A stretch of 64,000 nucleotides of DNA, from the NCBI GenBank assembly GCA_946407715.1, contig CAMJPH010000002.1, positions 12,409 through 76,408 on the forward strand, written 5' to 3'. Origin of the DNA: an uncultured Bacteroidales bacterium. Its GTDB lineage: Bacteria; Bacteroidota; Bacteroidia; Bacteroidales; WCHB1-69. The notes under the pieces are model-generated. The model saw only the letters and a list, made by a program, of their open reading frames with translations, was not told the DNA's origin and ran no database searches. The translations under genes and the position numbers were made by a program. Below, in pieces: positions 42,686 to 52,530 of this stretch; position 1 is the first letter of the stretch; every line of letters begins with the position of its first letter.

Positions 42686-43885
42686 TCAGACGGGGTCAAA
42701 GAAAGTGTCTGGCTTGTCCGGATTGAACACCTCGTTGCAGTACATCACCGTGACAAGGTCTTCGGTATCGGAAAGATTGATGATGTTGTGGGTATAGCCA
42801 GGGAGCATGTGGACGACTTGGATGTTGTCGCCGCTCACCTCGAACTCAATAATTTCGTCCGTGCCCTCCTTTCTTTCCTGAATCAGCCCGTGTCCCTTCA
42901 CCACAATAAAAAGTTCCCACTTACTGTGATGCCAATGCTGTCCCTTGGTGATGCCCGGTTTGCTGATGTTTATGCTCACTTGCCCGCAATCCTGAAGATG
43001 CACAAGTTCAGTGAAAGATCCTCGTTGATCCACGTTCATTTTCAGAGGATAAGCGACCTTCTCTTTCGGGAGATAACTCAAGTATGTGGAATACAACTTC
43101 TTCTCAATAGAATCGCATGGAATGCGTGGAATATTGAGCGTGATTGGTTGCTCATGGAACTGGCGGAGCAGTTCAACAATCCTGCCAAGGGTGATCTTAT
43201 GTGTTGTCGGAACATAGCAATAGCGGCCTTTCTCATCCGGAATCACATCCAACCCGCTGAACTCGCAGCGATGTTCCCCACCCTGCAAGGCATCCATCAT
43301 CTCCGCCACCAAGTCATCAATATACAGCAGTTCCAGCTCAACACTGGGATCGTTAACCTGAATAGGCAGGTCACGGGCTATATTGTGGCAAAAAGTGGCA
43401 ACCGCACTGTTGTAATTCGGACGGCACCATTTTCCAAAGAGGTTGGGGAAACGATAAACGAGTACTCGCGCCCCCGTTTCTTCTTGATATTGCAGGAACA
43501 GTTCCTCGCCCGCTTTCTTACTACGTCCATATTCCGAATTTCCAAAACGTCCTGTCAGACTGGCTTGTTGCGAGCTGCTCAGCATCACAGGGCATGTATT
43601 CTGGTGTTTTTTCAGGATGTCCAACAAGACAGAAGCGAAGCCGAAGTTGCCCTCCATAAACTCAATCTGTTCCTTGGGACGATTAACACCGGCAAGATTG
43701 AATACAAAATCACAGTCCCGGCAATAGACATCGAGATCATCGGGGTTACTGTCAATGTCGTACTCATAAACGGCATCAACTTTAAGGTCGCCATAACAGC
43801 GAGCTTTCCCTTCTTTTATATTATTCAGTTCAGCACAGAGGTTTCTGCCGGCGAAGCCCTTGGCACCCGTCACTAATATTTTCAT
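42686..43885 (-). CDS. fnlB: UDP-sugar reductase/epimerase with cupin domain (FnlB/WbjC/CapF)
   Basis: A 399-residue two-domain protein. The N-terminal extended SDR has VTGAKGFAGRNL, SSSQQAS and YGRSKKAGE (Tyr-Lys pair); the C-terminal part from about 275 is a cupin with KGQHWHHSKWELFIVVKGHG supplying metal ligands. This is the CapF/WbjC architecture: 3-epimerisation by the cupin and 4-reduction by the SDR, giving UDP-N-acetyl-L-talosamine type products. ATG at 43885 starts at the Rossmann strand; 22 upstream codons of open frame are rich in Asn/Thr and unlikely to be coding. Confidence 0.92.
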   Translation of the reverse strand: MKILVTGAKGFAGRNLCAELNNIKEGKARCYGDLKVDAVYEYDIDSNPDDLDVYCRDCDFVFNLAGVNRPKEQIEFMEGNFGFASVLLDILKKHQNTCPVMLSSSQQASLTGRFGNSEYGRSKKAGEELFLQYQEETGARVLVYRFPNLFGKWCRPNYNSAVATFCHNIARDLPIQVNDPSVELELLYIDDLVAEMMDALQGGEHRCEFSGLDVIPDEKGRYCYVPTTHKITLGRIVELLRQFHEQPITLNIPRIPCDSIEKKLYSTYLSYLPKEKVAYPLKMNVDQRGSFTELVHLQDCGQVSINISKPGITKGQHWHHSKWELFIVVKGHGLIQERKEGTDEIIEFEVSGDNIQVVHMLPGYTHNIINLSDTEDLVTVMYCNEVFNPDKPDTFFDPV

Positions 43886-43952
43886 CTGTTCGTTTTTTGT
43901 GTTAATATCAGTGTTTTTTATATTCGTTGTCGTTTTATAGAGGTATTCCAAG

Positions 43953-45002
43953 TCACTTAACGATGTTTGGAATACCGTTTAATTCATTCTGTATATACTC
44001 CAGAGAGGCTATTTTCGCCTTCGTCTCCTCGAGATTCAATCGTCGGGTGTTATCGGAATTAAATTCCTCTATTGTGACCTGTTTCACATCCCCGTCCTTA
44101 AAAAACTTATCGTAGTTGAGGTCACGGTTGTCGGCAGGCACACGGTAGAAATTGCCCATGTCCTCAGCCTTAGCGCACTCTTCCTTCGTCAACAACGTCT
44201 CGTACATCTTCTCGCCGTGACGGATACCTATCACCTTGATTTCCTCCTTTTTCCCGCCAAAGAGTTCACAGACAGCCTCCGCTTGGGTCTGGATAGTACA
44301 TGCAGGAGCCTTTTGGACAAGGATATCGCCATTCCGTCCGTGTTCAAAAGCAAAAAGCACCAAATCCACCGCTTCTTCGAGGCTCATGATGAAACGGGTC
44401 ATCTTGGGCTCAGTTAGCGTAATCGGGTTGCCATGACGAATTTGGTCAATCCAGAGAGGGATGACCGACCCGCGGCTGCACATCACATTCCCGTATCGGG
44501 TACAACAGATTTTAGTACCGCCGCTATTCCGACTTTTGGCCACAGCAATCTTCTCCTCTATAGCCTTGGTGATTCCCATGGCATTGATAGGATAGGCGGC
44601 TTTGTCGGTAGAGAGGCATATCACGCACTTCACGCCGGCATCAATGGCCACATCCAGTGTGTTGTCTGTTCCAATCACATTGGTTTTGACCGCTTCCATC
44701 GGGAAAAACTCGCAGGAAGGGACCTGTTTCAATGCAGCTGCATGAAAGACGTAATCCACGCCCTTCATGGCATATTTTAGGGTTGACTTGTTACGCACAT
44801 CGCCGATGTAGAACTTTATCTTGTTTGACACCTCCGGCATTCTGGCCTGAAAATCGTGTCGCATATCATCCTGTTTCTTCTCATCGCGGGAGAAAACACG
44901 GATTTCACCTATGTCGGTGCGAAGGAATCGGTTCAAAACAGCATTTCCGAAGCTGCCTGTACCTCCTGTGATAAGGAGGATTTTGTCTTTAAATACGGAC
45001 AT
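43953..45002 (-). CDS. fnlA: UDP-GlcNAc 4,6-dehydratase/5-epimerase (FnlA/WbjB/CapE)
   Basis: A 349-residue soluble FlaA1/CapE-type SDR: LLITGGTGSFGNAVLNRFL at the N-terminus, AALKQVPSCEFFPMEAVKTNV, and the modified catalytic motif NAMGITKAIEEK with Met in the tyrosine position, as usual for this family. It starts conversion of UDP-GlcNAc toward UDP-L-FucNAc. The product is an intermediate keto sugar that the PglE/EpsN-like aminotransferase at 3196 could also intercept, though that is speculative. Followed by fnlB (67-base gap) and fnlC. Confidence 0.92.
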   Translation of the reverse strand: MSVFKDKILLITGGTGSFGNAVLNRFLRTDIGEIRVFSRDEKKQDDMRHDFQARMPEVSNKIKFYIGDVRNKSTLKYAMKGVDYVFHAAALKQVPSCEFFPMEAVKTNVIGTDNTLDVAIDAGVKCVICLSTDKAAYPINAMGITKAIEEKIAVAKSRNSGGTKICCTRYGNVMCSRGSVIPLWIDQIRHGNPITLTEPKMTRFIMSLEEAVDLVLFAFEHGRNGDILVQKAPACTIQTQAEAVCELFGGKKEEIKVIGIRHGEKMYETLLTKEECAKAEDMGNFYRVPADNRDLNYDKFFKDGDVKQVTIEEFNSDNTRRLNLEETKAKIASLEYIQNELNGIPNIVK

Positions 45003-45037
45003 TTTGATTGGGGTTAAAAGGTTAGAAGTTTAGAGGG

Positions 45038-46174
45038 TTATCTTCCTTTGTACATCTCTTCATAATACTTTTGGTAGTCGCCGGAAGTGACATTGTCCAT
45101 CCATTCCTGGTTATCCAGATACCAGCGAACGGTTTTCTCAATGCCTTCCTCAAACTGGAGGCTCGGTTCCCACCCCAATTCCTTCTGGAGTTTGGAAGAG
45201 TCTATAGCATAACGCATATCATGACCGGCACGGTCTGTGACGTAGGTGATGAGATTGAGGTCTTCACCCTCTGCCCTGCCCAACAGTCGATCAACCGTAT
45301 TAATGAGAACTTTTATAAGGTCAATGTTCTTCCATTCGTTAAAACCACCGATATTGTAAGTTTCGGCGACCTTTCCCTCGTGGAAAATGAGGTCTATGGC
45401 CCTGGCATGATCCTCGACGTAAAGCCAATCGCGCACATTCTCGCCTTTGCCGTACACCGGCAGCGGTTTTTTGTGACGAATGTTGTTAATAAACAGCGGG
45501 ATCAATTTTTCCGGAAATTGAAACGGACCATAGTTATTTGAACAATTAGTCACAATGGTAGGCAGTCCGTAAGTATCGTGGAATGCCCTGACAAAATGAT
45601 CACTGCTGGCTTTAGCTGCGCTGTACGGACTATGCGGCAAGTACTTCAAATCCTCGGTGAAGAATTTGTCACCGTAAGCCAAATGATGCTTACCGCTACT
45701 GGCCTTTGAGCTAAAAGGCGGCTCAATACCTTGAGGATGAGTAAGTTCAAGAGCCCCATAAACCTCATCGGTGGAGATGTGATAGAAGCGTTTGCCTACC
45801 CATTTCTCAGGTAATGACTCCCAATATAGTTTTGCAGCCTGCAACAGGCTCAACGTACCCATGACATTGGTCTGCGCGAAAGTGAACGGATCTTTGATAG
45901 AGCGATCCACGTGGCTTTCCGCAGCAAGGTGAATGATGCCGTCAACATGTTCCTCCTGCATCAACTTATAGATTCCCTCAAAGTCGCAAATATCCATTTT
46001 GACGAACTTATAGTTCGGTTTGCCCTCGACATCCTTCAAATTAGCGAGATTTCCCGCGTATGTCAGTTTGTCGAGGTTGATGATTTTATATTCGGGATAT
46101 TTGTTCACGAAAAGGCGAACAACATGGCTGCCGATAAAACCGGCACCGCCGGTGATAATAATGGTTCGTTTCAT
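45038..46174 (-). CDS. rmlB: dTDP-glucose 4,6-dehydratase
   Basis: A 378-residue extended SDR that converts dTDP-glucose to dTDP-4-keto-6-deoxyglucose. IITGGAGFIGSHVV at the start, HLAAESHVDRSI, YHISTDEVYG and the YSAAKASSDHFV catalytic Tyr-Lys confirm RmlB. It lies 18 bases after rmlA. No rmlC or rmlD follows, so its keto sugar is probably passed to the sugar aminotransferase(s) at the other end of the locus. Confidence 0.96.
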   Translation of the reverse strand: MKRTIIITGGAGFIGSHVVRLFVNKYPEYKIINLDKLTYAGNLANLKDVEGKPNYKFVKMDICDFEGIYKLMQEEHVDGIIHLAAESHVDRSIKDPFTFAQTNVMGTLSLLQAAKLYWESLPEKWVGKRFYHISTDEVYGALELTHPQGIEPPFSSKASSGKHHLAYGDKFFTEDLKYLPHSPYSAAKASSDHFVRAFHDTYGLPTIVTNCSNNYGPFQFPEKLIPLFINNIRHKKPLPVYGKGENVRDWLYVEDHARAIDLIFHEGKVAETYNIGGFNEWKNIDLIKVLINTVDRLLGRAEGEDLNLITYVTDRAGHDMRYAIDSSKLQKELGWEPSLQFEEGIEKTVRWYLDNQEWMDNVTSGDYQKYYEEMYKGR

Positions 46175-46192
46175 AATAATAGAGTTAGAGGA

Positions 46193-47107
46193 TTATTTAT
46201 TACGGAAGGTGTCGGATGTAACATCTTCCTTGAGTTCATCAATGACACGGAGCAGATACTGTCCATACTGGTTTTTGAGCATCGGCTGGGCGATTTCGCG
46301 CAGACGTTCCTCCGAAATCCAACCGTTTCGGTAGGCAACACCCTCAAGACAAGCAATTTTCAGGCCCTGCCTTTTTTCGATGACTTCAACAAAGGTAGAT
46401 GCTTCCGAGAGGCTGTCATGCGTGCCCGTATCCAACCATGCGAAACCGCGGCCAAAAACACGAACCTTCAATTCCCCGTCTTTCAGGAACTCCTGGTTTA
46501 CAGTAGTGATTTCCAACTCGCCGCGTGCAGAGGGTTTGATCGTTTTGGCCACGTTTACCACCTTGTTAGGGTAAAAATAAAGGCCGACCACCGCATAATT
46601 GCTTTTGGGGGCCTTGGGCTTTTCTTCAATGCTGATACAGTTACCCGACTTGTCAAATTCTGCCACACCGTAACGTTCCGGGTCGCTGACCCAGTAGCCA
46701 AAGACCGTCGCCTTATGGTTTTCTTCAGCGTCCGCCACTGCTTTTTTCAACAGTGTGGTGAAGCCGCTACCATAAAAAATATTATCGCCGAGAACGAGAC
46801 AAGCACTGTCGTCTCCAATGAATTTCTCGCCGATAATGAAAGCCTGCGCAAGGCCATCCGGGGAAGGCTGCTCGGCGTACTCAAAATGCACACCGTAATC
46901 GGAACCGTCACCCAACAGCCGCTGGAATCCGGGCAGGTCGTATGGGGTTGAAATAATGAGGATATCCCTGATTCCAGCCAACATCAATGCCGAAATAGGA
47001 TAATATACCATCGGTTTGTCGTAAATGGGAAGCAACTGTTTGCTGACCCCCTTGGTGATGGGGTACAAGCGGGTGCCGGAACCTCCGGCAAGCACGATTC
47101 CTTTCAT
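46193..47107 (-). CDS. rmlA: Glucose-1-phosphate thymidylyltransferase
   Basis: A 304-residue nucleotidyltransferase of the RmlA family. The signature [20 protein letters not shown] and [17 protein letters not shown] occur at the N-terminus; LGDNIFYG and [13 protein letters not shown] follow. It makes dTDP-glucose from glucose-1-phosphate and dTTP and feeds RmlB. A TAACTTTG sequence at 47162-47155, resembling the Bacteroidales -7 element, lies about 50 bases upstream but lacks a convincing -33 partner. Confidence 0.96.
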   Translation of the reverse strand: MKGIVLAGGSGTRLYPITKGVSKQLLPIYDKPMVYYPISALMLAGIRDILIISTPYDLPGFQRLLGDGSDYGVHFEYAEQPSPDGLAQAFIIGEKFIGDDSACLVLGDNIFYGSGFTTLLKKAVADAEENHKATVFGYWVSDPERYGVAEFDKSGNCISIEEKPKAPKSNYAVVGLYFYPNKVVNVAKTIKPSARGELEITTVNQEFLKDGELKVRVFGRGFAWLDTGTHDSLSEASTFVEVIEKRQGLKIACLEGVAYRNGWISEERLREIAQPMLKNQYGQYLLRVIDELKEDVTSDTFRNK

Positions 47108-47170
47108 ATAACTAAGAATTATGGATTATGAATTACAAATGAGTGTCAACGAAGCAAAGTTATGTTTATG

Positions 47171-48421
47171 TCAATCTCGCTTGAAAATATCCCTTGTATA
47201 GACCTTCTTTTCCACATCATCAAGGCATGAATCATAGCGGTTGGCAATAATAGCTTGGGAGGATGCCTTGAATTTTTCCAAGTCATTGACCACAAGGGAT
47301 CCGAAAAAAGTACTGCCGTCAGGGAGAGTAGGTTCATAAATGATGACCTTTGCCCCCTTCGCCTTCACCCGCTTCATAACCCCCTGAATGCTACTCTGGC
47401 GAAAATTGTCGCTGTTTGACTTCATAGTAAGGCGATAAACCCCAATCACACACTCACGCTCATTAGCGGCATCATAGTCGCCACGGTTGAAATAGTCATA
47501 ATAACCAGCTTTCTTCAACACCTGGTCAGCGATGAAATCCTTACGGGTGCGATTGCTCTCCACAATAGCCGACATCATATTCTGCGGCACGTCAGCGTAA
47601 TTGGCCAGTAACTGCTTGGTATCTTTTGGCAGACAATATCCACCATAACCGAAACTCGGGTTATTATAATGCGTGCCTATGCGCGGATCCAAACAGACTC
47701 CATTTATAATATCCTGTGTGTTAAGGCCTTTCATTTCCGCGTAAGTATCCAATTCATTAAAATAACTCACTCGGAGTGCAAGGTAGGTGTTGGCGAAAAG
47801 TTTCACGGCCTCCGCTTCAGTGCTACCCATATATAATATGGGTATATCCTCTTTGACGGCGCCTTCTTTGATGACAGCAGCGAACCGATGCGCCCGTTCT
47901 TCCAAATGAAGGTTTCCCTGCTCATAGCCCACGATGATTCTGGAAGGGTAGAGATTGTCATAGAGGGCCTTGCTCTCACGAAGAAATTCAGGGGCGAAGA
48001 TAATGTCCGGTTTTTTCCCGTCACAGGAAAATTTCTCCCTCACCGCATCAGTATAACCCACGGGAATAGTGCTTTTAATAACCATTGTGGACTTTGGGTT
48101 AACCTTAAGCACTTTCCCGATGACATCTTCCACTGCGCTGGTGTCGAAGAAATTCCGCGTGCTGTCGTAGTTAGTCGGAGCCGCGATGACTACAAATTCG
48201 GCATCGCGGTAACCCGCCTCCCAATCCAGTGTGGCAGAAAGTTGCAATGACTTATTGGCCAAATAATCTTCAATGTAGTCATCCTGTATGGGTGATTTCT
48301 TTTGGTTAACCAAATCGACCCTCGCAGGTACAATATCCACAGCCGTCACCTGATGGTGTTGAGCCAACAAAGTGGCGATGGAAAGACCGACATATCCAGT
48401 TCCAGCAACGGAAATTTTCAT
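47171..48421 (-). CDS. ugd: UDP-glucose 6-dehydrogenase
   Basis: A 416-residue UDP-glucose/GDP-mannose dehydrogenase. [15 protein letters not shown] is the NAD site, [10 protein letters not shown] and APEFLREGKAL-like [11 protein letters not shown] follow, and the catalytic cysteine lies in [16 protein letters not shown]. The single-domain-swap length and these motifs fit Ugd (UDP-glucuronate) rather than the UDP-ManNAc/GlcNAc dehydrogenases. UDP-glucuronate would put carboxyl groups into the polymer; such carboxyls are natural sites for amide-linked amino acids, which may connect with the ATP-grasp ligases. That link is inference. Confidence 0.93.
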   Translation of the reverse strand: MKISVAGTGYVGLSIATLLAQHHQVTAVDIVPARVDLVNQKKSPIQDDYIEDYLANKSLQLSATLDWEAGYRDAEFVVIAAPTNYDSTRNFFDTSAVEDVIGKVLKVNPKSTMVIKSTIPVGYTDAVREKFSCDGKKPDIIFAPEFLRESKALYDNLYPSRIIVGYEQGNLHLEERAHRFAAVIKEGAVKEDIPILYMGSTEAEAVKLFANTYLALRVSYFNELDTYAEMKGLNTQDIINGVCLDPRIGTHYNNPSFGYGGYCLPKDTKQLLANYADVPQNMMSAIVESNRTRKDFIADQVLKKAGYYDYFNRGDYDAANERECVIGVYRLTMKSNSDNFRQSSIQGVMKRVKAKGAKVIIYEPTLPDGSTFFGSLVVNDLEKFKASSQAIIANRYDSCLDDVEKKVYTRDIFKRD

Positions 48422-48462
48422 TTTCGAAACAAATTACCCACTACTATTAACGTAAAATTCAA

Positions 48463-49155
48463 CTAAGCACCAATCTCCAAGACCTTCTGAACCCACTTTT
48501 TGGGTACACGAGCGTCCCATATTTGAAGTTGTCTGTAACGGTGAATGTCACTTCCTATATAGTTGTAAGCGCCATCCTTCAGCAATTTTTGAGCTTTTTT
48601 CACAGCGTCTTCACCGTATGCCCCTGATAACGAAGCGACATTTAACTGAAAACGCAAGCCCATCTTCTTCAATGGTTCATAATCACTTATTTTCATATAC
48701 AAATATCGCTCGGGATGTGCCAAAATAGGATAATAACCTTTGCCTTTGACGGATTCCAAAATCCCATATAAATCCATGGGAGGTGTATAGTAGGATGTCT
48801 CCACCAGCAATGAGTTGCCCTCGTGCCCGTGGGTGAGCAAATCATCTTGTTCCAGACGGTCCAAAAAGAGGCCGTCCATCATGTATTCGGCAGCCAGATT
48901 CAGGCGCACTGGCCCATGATAGGCGGCTTTCAATTCGGCGAAACGAGATTTCAGATCTTCCGTTGTGTTCGGAATGTCTTCCATGACATGTGGCGTACAC
49001 CAAACATCCTTGATTTGAAGCTTCTCATAAGCTGCCAGAATTTTCAAGGATGTTTCCATATCCGCGACACCATCGTCCACCCCAGGCAATATATGGGAAT
49101 GGCAGTCGGTGGCGCCTATCCAGATTTCAGAAAGAGCTTTTTTACCGAACAACAT
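48463..49155 (-). CDS. PHP-type protein-tyrosine phosphatase (CpsB/YwqE-like)
   Basis: A 230-residue PHP-fold phosphatase. Metal-binding motifs are DCHSHILPGVDDG (about 17-29), CTPHVMED, LVETSYYTPP, LAHPERY and SDIHRY. It is the usual counterpart of a BY-kinase: it dephosphorylates the tyrosine cluster of the kinase and so controls chain length and export. It starts 2 bases after the wzc stop, fully consistent with this pairing. Confidence 0.93.
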   Translation of the reverse strand: MLFGKKALSEIWIGATDCHSHILPGVDDGVADMETSLKILAAYEKLQIKDVWCTPHVMEDIPNTTEDLKSRFAELKAAYHGPVRLNLAAEYMMDGLFLDRLEQDDLLTHGHEGNSLLVETSYYTPPMDLYGILESVKGKGYYPILAHPERYLYMKISDYEPLKKMGLRFQLNVASLSGAYGEDAVKKAQKLLKDGAYNYIGSDIHRYRQLQIWDARVPKKWVQKVLEIGA

Positions 49156-49157
49156 GA

Positions 49158-51641
49158 TTATGCTTTTGCTGTTGTTGAACCGCCGTCATCCTCATCATGA
49201 TAGTAGCTGCCGTAGCTGTAACCGTAACGGTAACCATAGCGATAACCGTAGCGGTAACCATACTTGTAGCCATAGCGTCCCTCGTGGGAATATGTTCCGT
49301 TCAACACCAAGCACATATTGTTGTACTTGTGCGATTCGTAGAGCTTGTCCAACTCAGGAAGCATGCTTCTTTCCAAGTTGCCGGCACGTACGATGAAGAT
49401 AGTGTAATCAGCCAAACCACTGATAATTTGCGTATCAGCCACAATGTCAATAGGCGGACAGTCAATGAAAACGTAATCAAAGTCCTTACAAAGAACCTTC
49501 ACCATGTCGGCGAAGCGTTCTGTGGCAAGGAGTTCCGTCGGGTTTGGCGGAATCGTGCCGACAGGAAGCACTTTCAGATTAGGATGCTTCTCATTGATAG
49601 GGACAAGTGTGGTCCGCACATCTTCGATTTTACCTGCCAAGAAGTTACTCATACCAACCTTAGGTCCGTTCACGAACTGCGACATGGAGCAGTGGCGCAT
49701 GTCACCGTCAATGACAAGGACTCGTTTATTCTTGATGGCCAAGGACATGGCAAAGTTCATTGTAATAAACGACTTACCGCTTCCAGGATTATAAGAGGTG
49801 AACATCAAGATATGGCAGTCGCCCTCCTTGCACATGAATTCCACATTGGTACGCATAACACGGAAAGCTTCGTTGATGGTGCTTCGTGATCCAGCCTTGA
49901 CTACAATTTCCGCCAATTTCGAATTTGTTTCCGAATCATCTTTCTTGTTTCCGAAGAGCCCCTTTAAGATCAAACTCTTCCGCTGGTCACTTTTGACAGC
50001 AGCCTCACCCGTGAGCGGGATTTCCGCAATGAAAGGCATCTTCACATTCTTGAGGTCATCGCGTCCGCGAAGGCTCGTGTTCATCTGCTCATTCAAGAAA
50101 ATAATAATGACAGGTATCACCAAACCAATTGCCAAAGCAGCCAAAAGAATAATCATCTTTTTAGGTTTGATAGGATTGGGTCCGCCGTTCGGATGCTCGA
50201 TGACTCTGTTATTGTAAGCGGTGAACGCCTGTGACAATTCGTTTTCTTCCCTTTTCTGCAACAAGTAGAGGTACAAGGACTCCTTAACCTTTTGCTGACG
50301 TTCCACAGAAAGCAGATATTTGGCCTGCGTAGGACCAGCGGCGATATGTGCGTTCACATCCTTCTCAGTGGTCATGGCACTTTGAATCAGCTTGTTCAGC
50401 GTCGCAATCTGATTGTCCAAAGAGGAAATCACAGATCCACGCATGGAAGAAAGCCTCTCGTCCAATTCCAACACCAGCGGGTTCTGTGTACTGCTGCTCG
50501 ACACAAGGCTGTTGCGCCGCATCATCAATTCGTTATACTTGGCGATCTGATTTTCAATGCCCATATTGTCCACGCCGGAATTAACCGGTAGCAGTTGATC
50601 GTGGGAAGCCTCGGATGCGAGATAATTGCGAATATATCGGGTAATGTTAAGACGATTGTTCAAATCCAGGATGTTCCGGGTCACCTCTCTATTCTGTCCA
50701 AGATACATTGAAGAGACCGCACCCACATCGGGAAGGAGATTGGCACTTTTGTAGGATGAGATATCATCATCCACATTGCCGAGGTCCCCTTCAATCACCT
50801 GCAGACGATCATTGATGAACTGTGAGGTGCTGATTGTAATTTGGTTCTTGTCTCTCAACCAATTGCCATTATACACAGCGACAATCATGTTGATAATGTC
50901 ATCCGCACGTTTTCTGATGACATCATTCACGCTGATGGAAAGCACATCCGCACCTTTGTTCACCTGCGCCACCGTGATTTTCGAGGAAAGAACGCGGCAG
51001 GCAGAGTTCATCGTGGAACGTGTGACATTGATTTTCGGCCACGACTTGTTTTCGAAGTAGTCTGTTTTGGAAACCACAATTCGACCGACGGGCGTTGACA
51101 CCGTATCCCCAAGTTTTACAGTTATTTTCTTTGAGGAGGCTTTCTCTCCTTTAAATTCGAAATCAGACAACGCCACCTGGCTCTTATCCAGCTTCAGCAC
51201 CAAGGCTGCGCTTTGGTCATCGGTCAAGTCCAAGAAATCCACTTTCACAGGAAGTGTCTGGTCATAGAGGGTTGTCGGACGGAAGAGGCCGTCGGTCGTA
51301 TAATTAACATCGAGGTTCAGACGTCTAACGGTTTCCATCTTGTTGTCCATGGACTGGATAGTAATCAGCTCGTTTTGAACATTCACGTTTGTGCTCATCA
51401 ATCCGACATCGGCGAAGTCTGAGACATCGATGGCGGAGCTTCCTTTTTTGTCCGCCTTAACCAGGATTTTGGCCGTCCGTTGATAAACCGGAGCGGTCTT
51501 GAGGATATAAAAGGTGGCGCCCGCCAACATGACAATGGCGGAAATCAGGAACCAGTACCAACGGTTTAGGCACATGTAGATCCAATCTTTCAGCACCACT
51601 TCCTGAGTTTTTTCTTCCAATATTTGATTTTGATTTTCCAT
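49158..51641 (-). CDS. wzc: Wzc-type polysaccharide co-polymerase / BY-kinase
   Basis: An 827-residue inner-membrane tyrosine kinase and co-polymerase. One membrane segment near 33-50 (WYWFLISAIVMLAGATFYIL), a long periplasmic coiled-coil region, and a second segment near 490-510 bracket the Wzz domain. The kinase has Walker A NPGSGKS (about 618-624), A' VLVIDGD (about 641-647) and B YVFIDCPP (about 723-730). The tail at about 790-814 carries thirteen tyrosines in YGYR repeats, encoded by 12-bp tandem repeats at about 49206-49290. It controls polymer length and links Wzy with the Wza exporter. Confidence 0.95.
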   Translation of the reverse strand: MENQNQILEEKTQEVVLKDWIYMCLNRWYWFLISAIVMLAGATFYILKTAPVYQRTAKILVKADKKGSSAIDVSDFADVGLMSTNVNVQNELITIQSMDNKMETVRRLNLDVNYTTDGLFRPTTLYDQTLPVKVDFLDLTDDQSAALVLKLDKSQVALSDFEFKGEKASSKKITVKLGDTVSTPVGRIVVSKTDYFENKSWPKINVTRSTMNSACRVLSSKITVAQVNKGADVLSISVNDVIRKRADDIINMIVAVYNGNWLRDKNQITISTSQFINDRLQVIEGDLGNVDDDISSYKSANLLPDVGAVSSMYLGQNREVTRNILDLNNRLNITRYIRNYLASEASHDQLLPVNSGVDNMGIENQIAKYNELMMRRNSLVSSSSTQNPLVLELDERLSSMRGSVISSLDNQIATLNKLIQSAMTTEKDVNAHIAAGPTQAKYLLSVERQQKVKESLYLYLLQKREENELSQAFTAYNNRVIEHPNGGPNPIKPKKMIILLAALAIGLVIPVIIIFLNEQMNTSLRGRDDLKNVKMPFIAEIPLTGEAAVKSDQRKSLILKGLFGNKKDDSETNSKLAEIVVKAGSRSTINEAFRVMRTNVEFMCKEGDCHILMFTSYNPGSGKSFITMNFAMSLAIKNKRVLVIDGDMRHCSMSQFVNGPKVGMSNFLAGKIEDVRTTLVPINEKHPNLKVLPVGTIPPNPTELLATERFADMVKVLCKDFDYVFIDCPPIDIVADTQIISGLADYTIFIVRAGNLERSMLPELDKLYESHKYNNMCLVLNGTYSHEGRYGYKYGYRYGYRYGYRYGYSYGSYYHDEDDGGSTTAKA
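49206..49290. repeat. 12-bp tandem repeats encoding the Wzc tyrosine tail
   Basis: Within wzc the sequence repeats a GGTAACCGTAGC-like 12-mer several times, specifying Tyr-Arg-Tyr-Gly units. Such in-frame repeats can change copy number by slippage without frameshift. Confidence 0.8.
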
Positions 51642-51688
51642 ACTCTTATTCTTAAGGGTTATATGTTAACGATGAAAATGGGTTATGT

Positions 51689-52519
51689 TTATTCTTTTGC
51701 TCTGATATTGATAAGCAGTATGGTGGAGATGAGGGTGGCAACAGCGGATGCCGTTGAAATCCAGAAGGAAGGCGACGCGAACACATTACCGTTTGCGGTG
51801 GACTCGCGGGCACGTTTCTTGGTTGGTTCCACATAGATCATGTCGTTTTGGCACAGATAGTAAACAGGGGAATTGGTCACCGAATCTATAGAGGTCATGT
51901 TCACCCTGTAGGTCATGACGTTCCCCAAAGAGTCGGCTCGAAGCACCATCACGTTCTGCCTGCGGCCATTGATGGTCATGTCCCCCGCCTTACTCAAAGC
52001 TTCCAAAAGGGTCACCTTGTCGGAATTGATGTTATATTGTCCAGGGGCGCGAACTTCACCCAAGACGGAATACTGCAAGTTGGCGTACTCTACCGTTACG
52101 ACAGGATCGTTGACCAAGTTCCTGGAAATCAGTTCGTTTTTAATGTAGTTTGTCACTTCATTGCGTGTCATTCCCGCAATGTGGATTGAGCCCAACACGG
52201 GGAAATCGATGTTGCCGTCCTGGTTGATAATATAGCAAGACACCCCATGTCCGGTGCCCGACATGTTCGTGGTCACCTGACCGCCCACATAACGTGTGAT
52301 ATAGGGCAGATTGAAGAGAGTTGTGAGTTCCGCATCCATGCAGTTCACAACAATAGAGACCTTGTCCTCCGGTCTGAGCCGGATTTCCGGCGACGGGAGG
52401 GCGATTTTAGCCGAATCCGCGTTTTGAGCATCCTGGAAATAGCTGATTTTCTTTTCAGTCGCACAGGATGCGAACAACAAGCAGGCCAAGGCCAACAGAT
52501 AGAACTTGTAATTTTTCAT
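51689..52519 (-). CDS. wza: Wza-type polysaccharide export lipoprotein
   Basis: A 276-residue outer-membrane export protein. A lipoprotein signal ends at Cys19 in LLFASCATEK. The Poly_export domain spans IRLRPEDKVSIVVNC to GNIDFPVLGSIHIAGMT, followed by SLBB-like VLGEVRAPGQYNINSDKVTLLEALSKAGDMTING. A C-terminal hydrophobic helix (ISTASAVATLISTILLINI) should cross the outer membrane as in Wza. It is shorter than E. coli Wza, as is common in Bacteroidales. It is 11 bases from upxY and 47 bases from wzc. Confidence 0.94.
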   Translation of the reverse strand: MKNYKFYLLALACLLFASCATEKKISYFQDAQNADSAKIALPSPEIRLRPEDKVSIVVNCMDAELTTLFNLPYITRYVGGQVTTNMSGTGHGVSCYIINQDGNIDFPVLGSIHIAGMTRNEVTNYIKNELISRNLVNDPVVTVEYANLQYSVLGEVRAPGQYNINSDKVTLLEALSKAGDMTINGRRQNVMVLRADSLGNVMTYRVNMTSIDSVTNSPVYYLCQNDMIYVEPTKKRARESTANGNVFASPSFWISTASAVATLISTILLINIRAKE

Positions 52520-52530
52520 ATAGCACGAAT

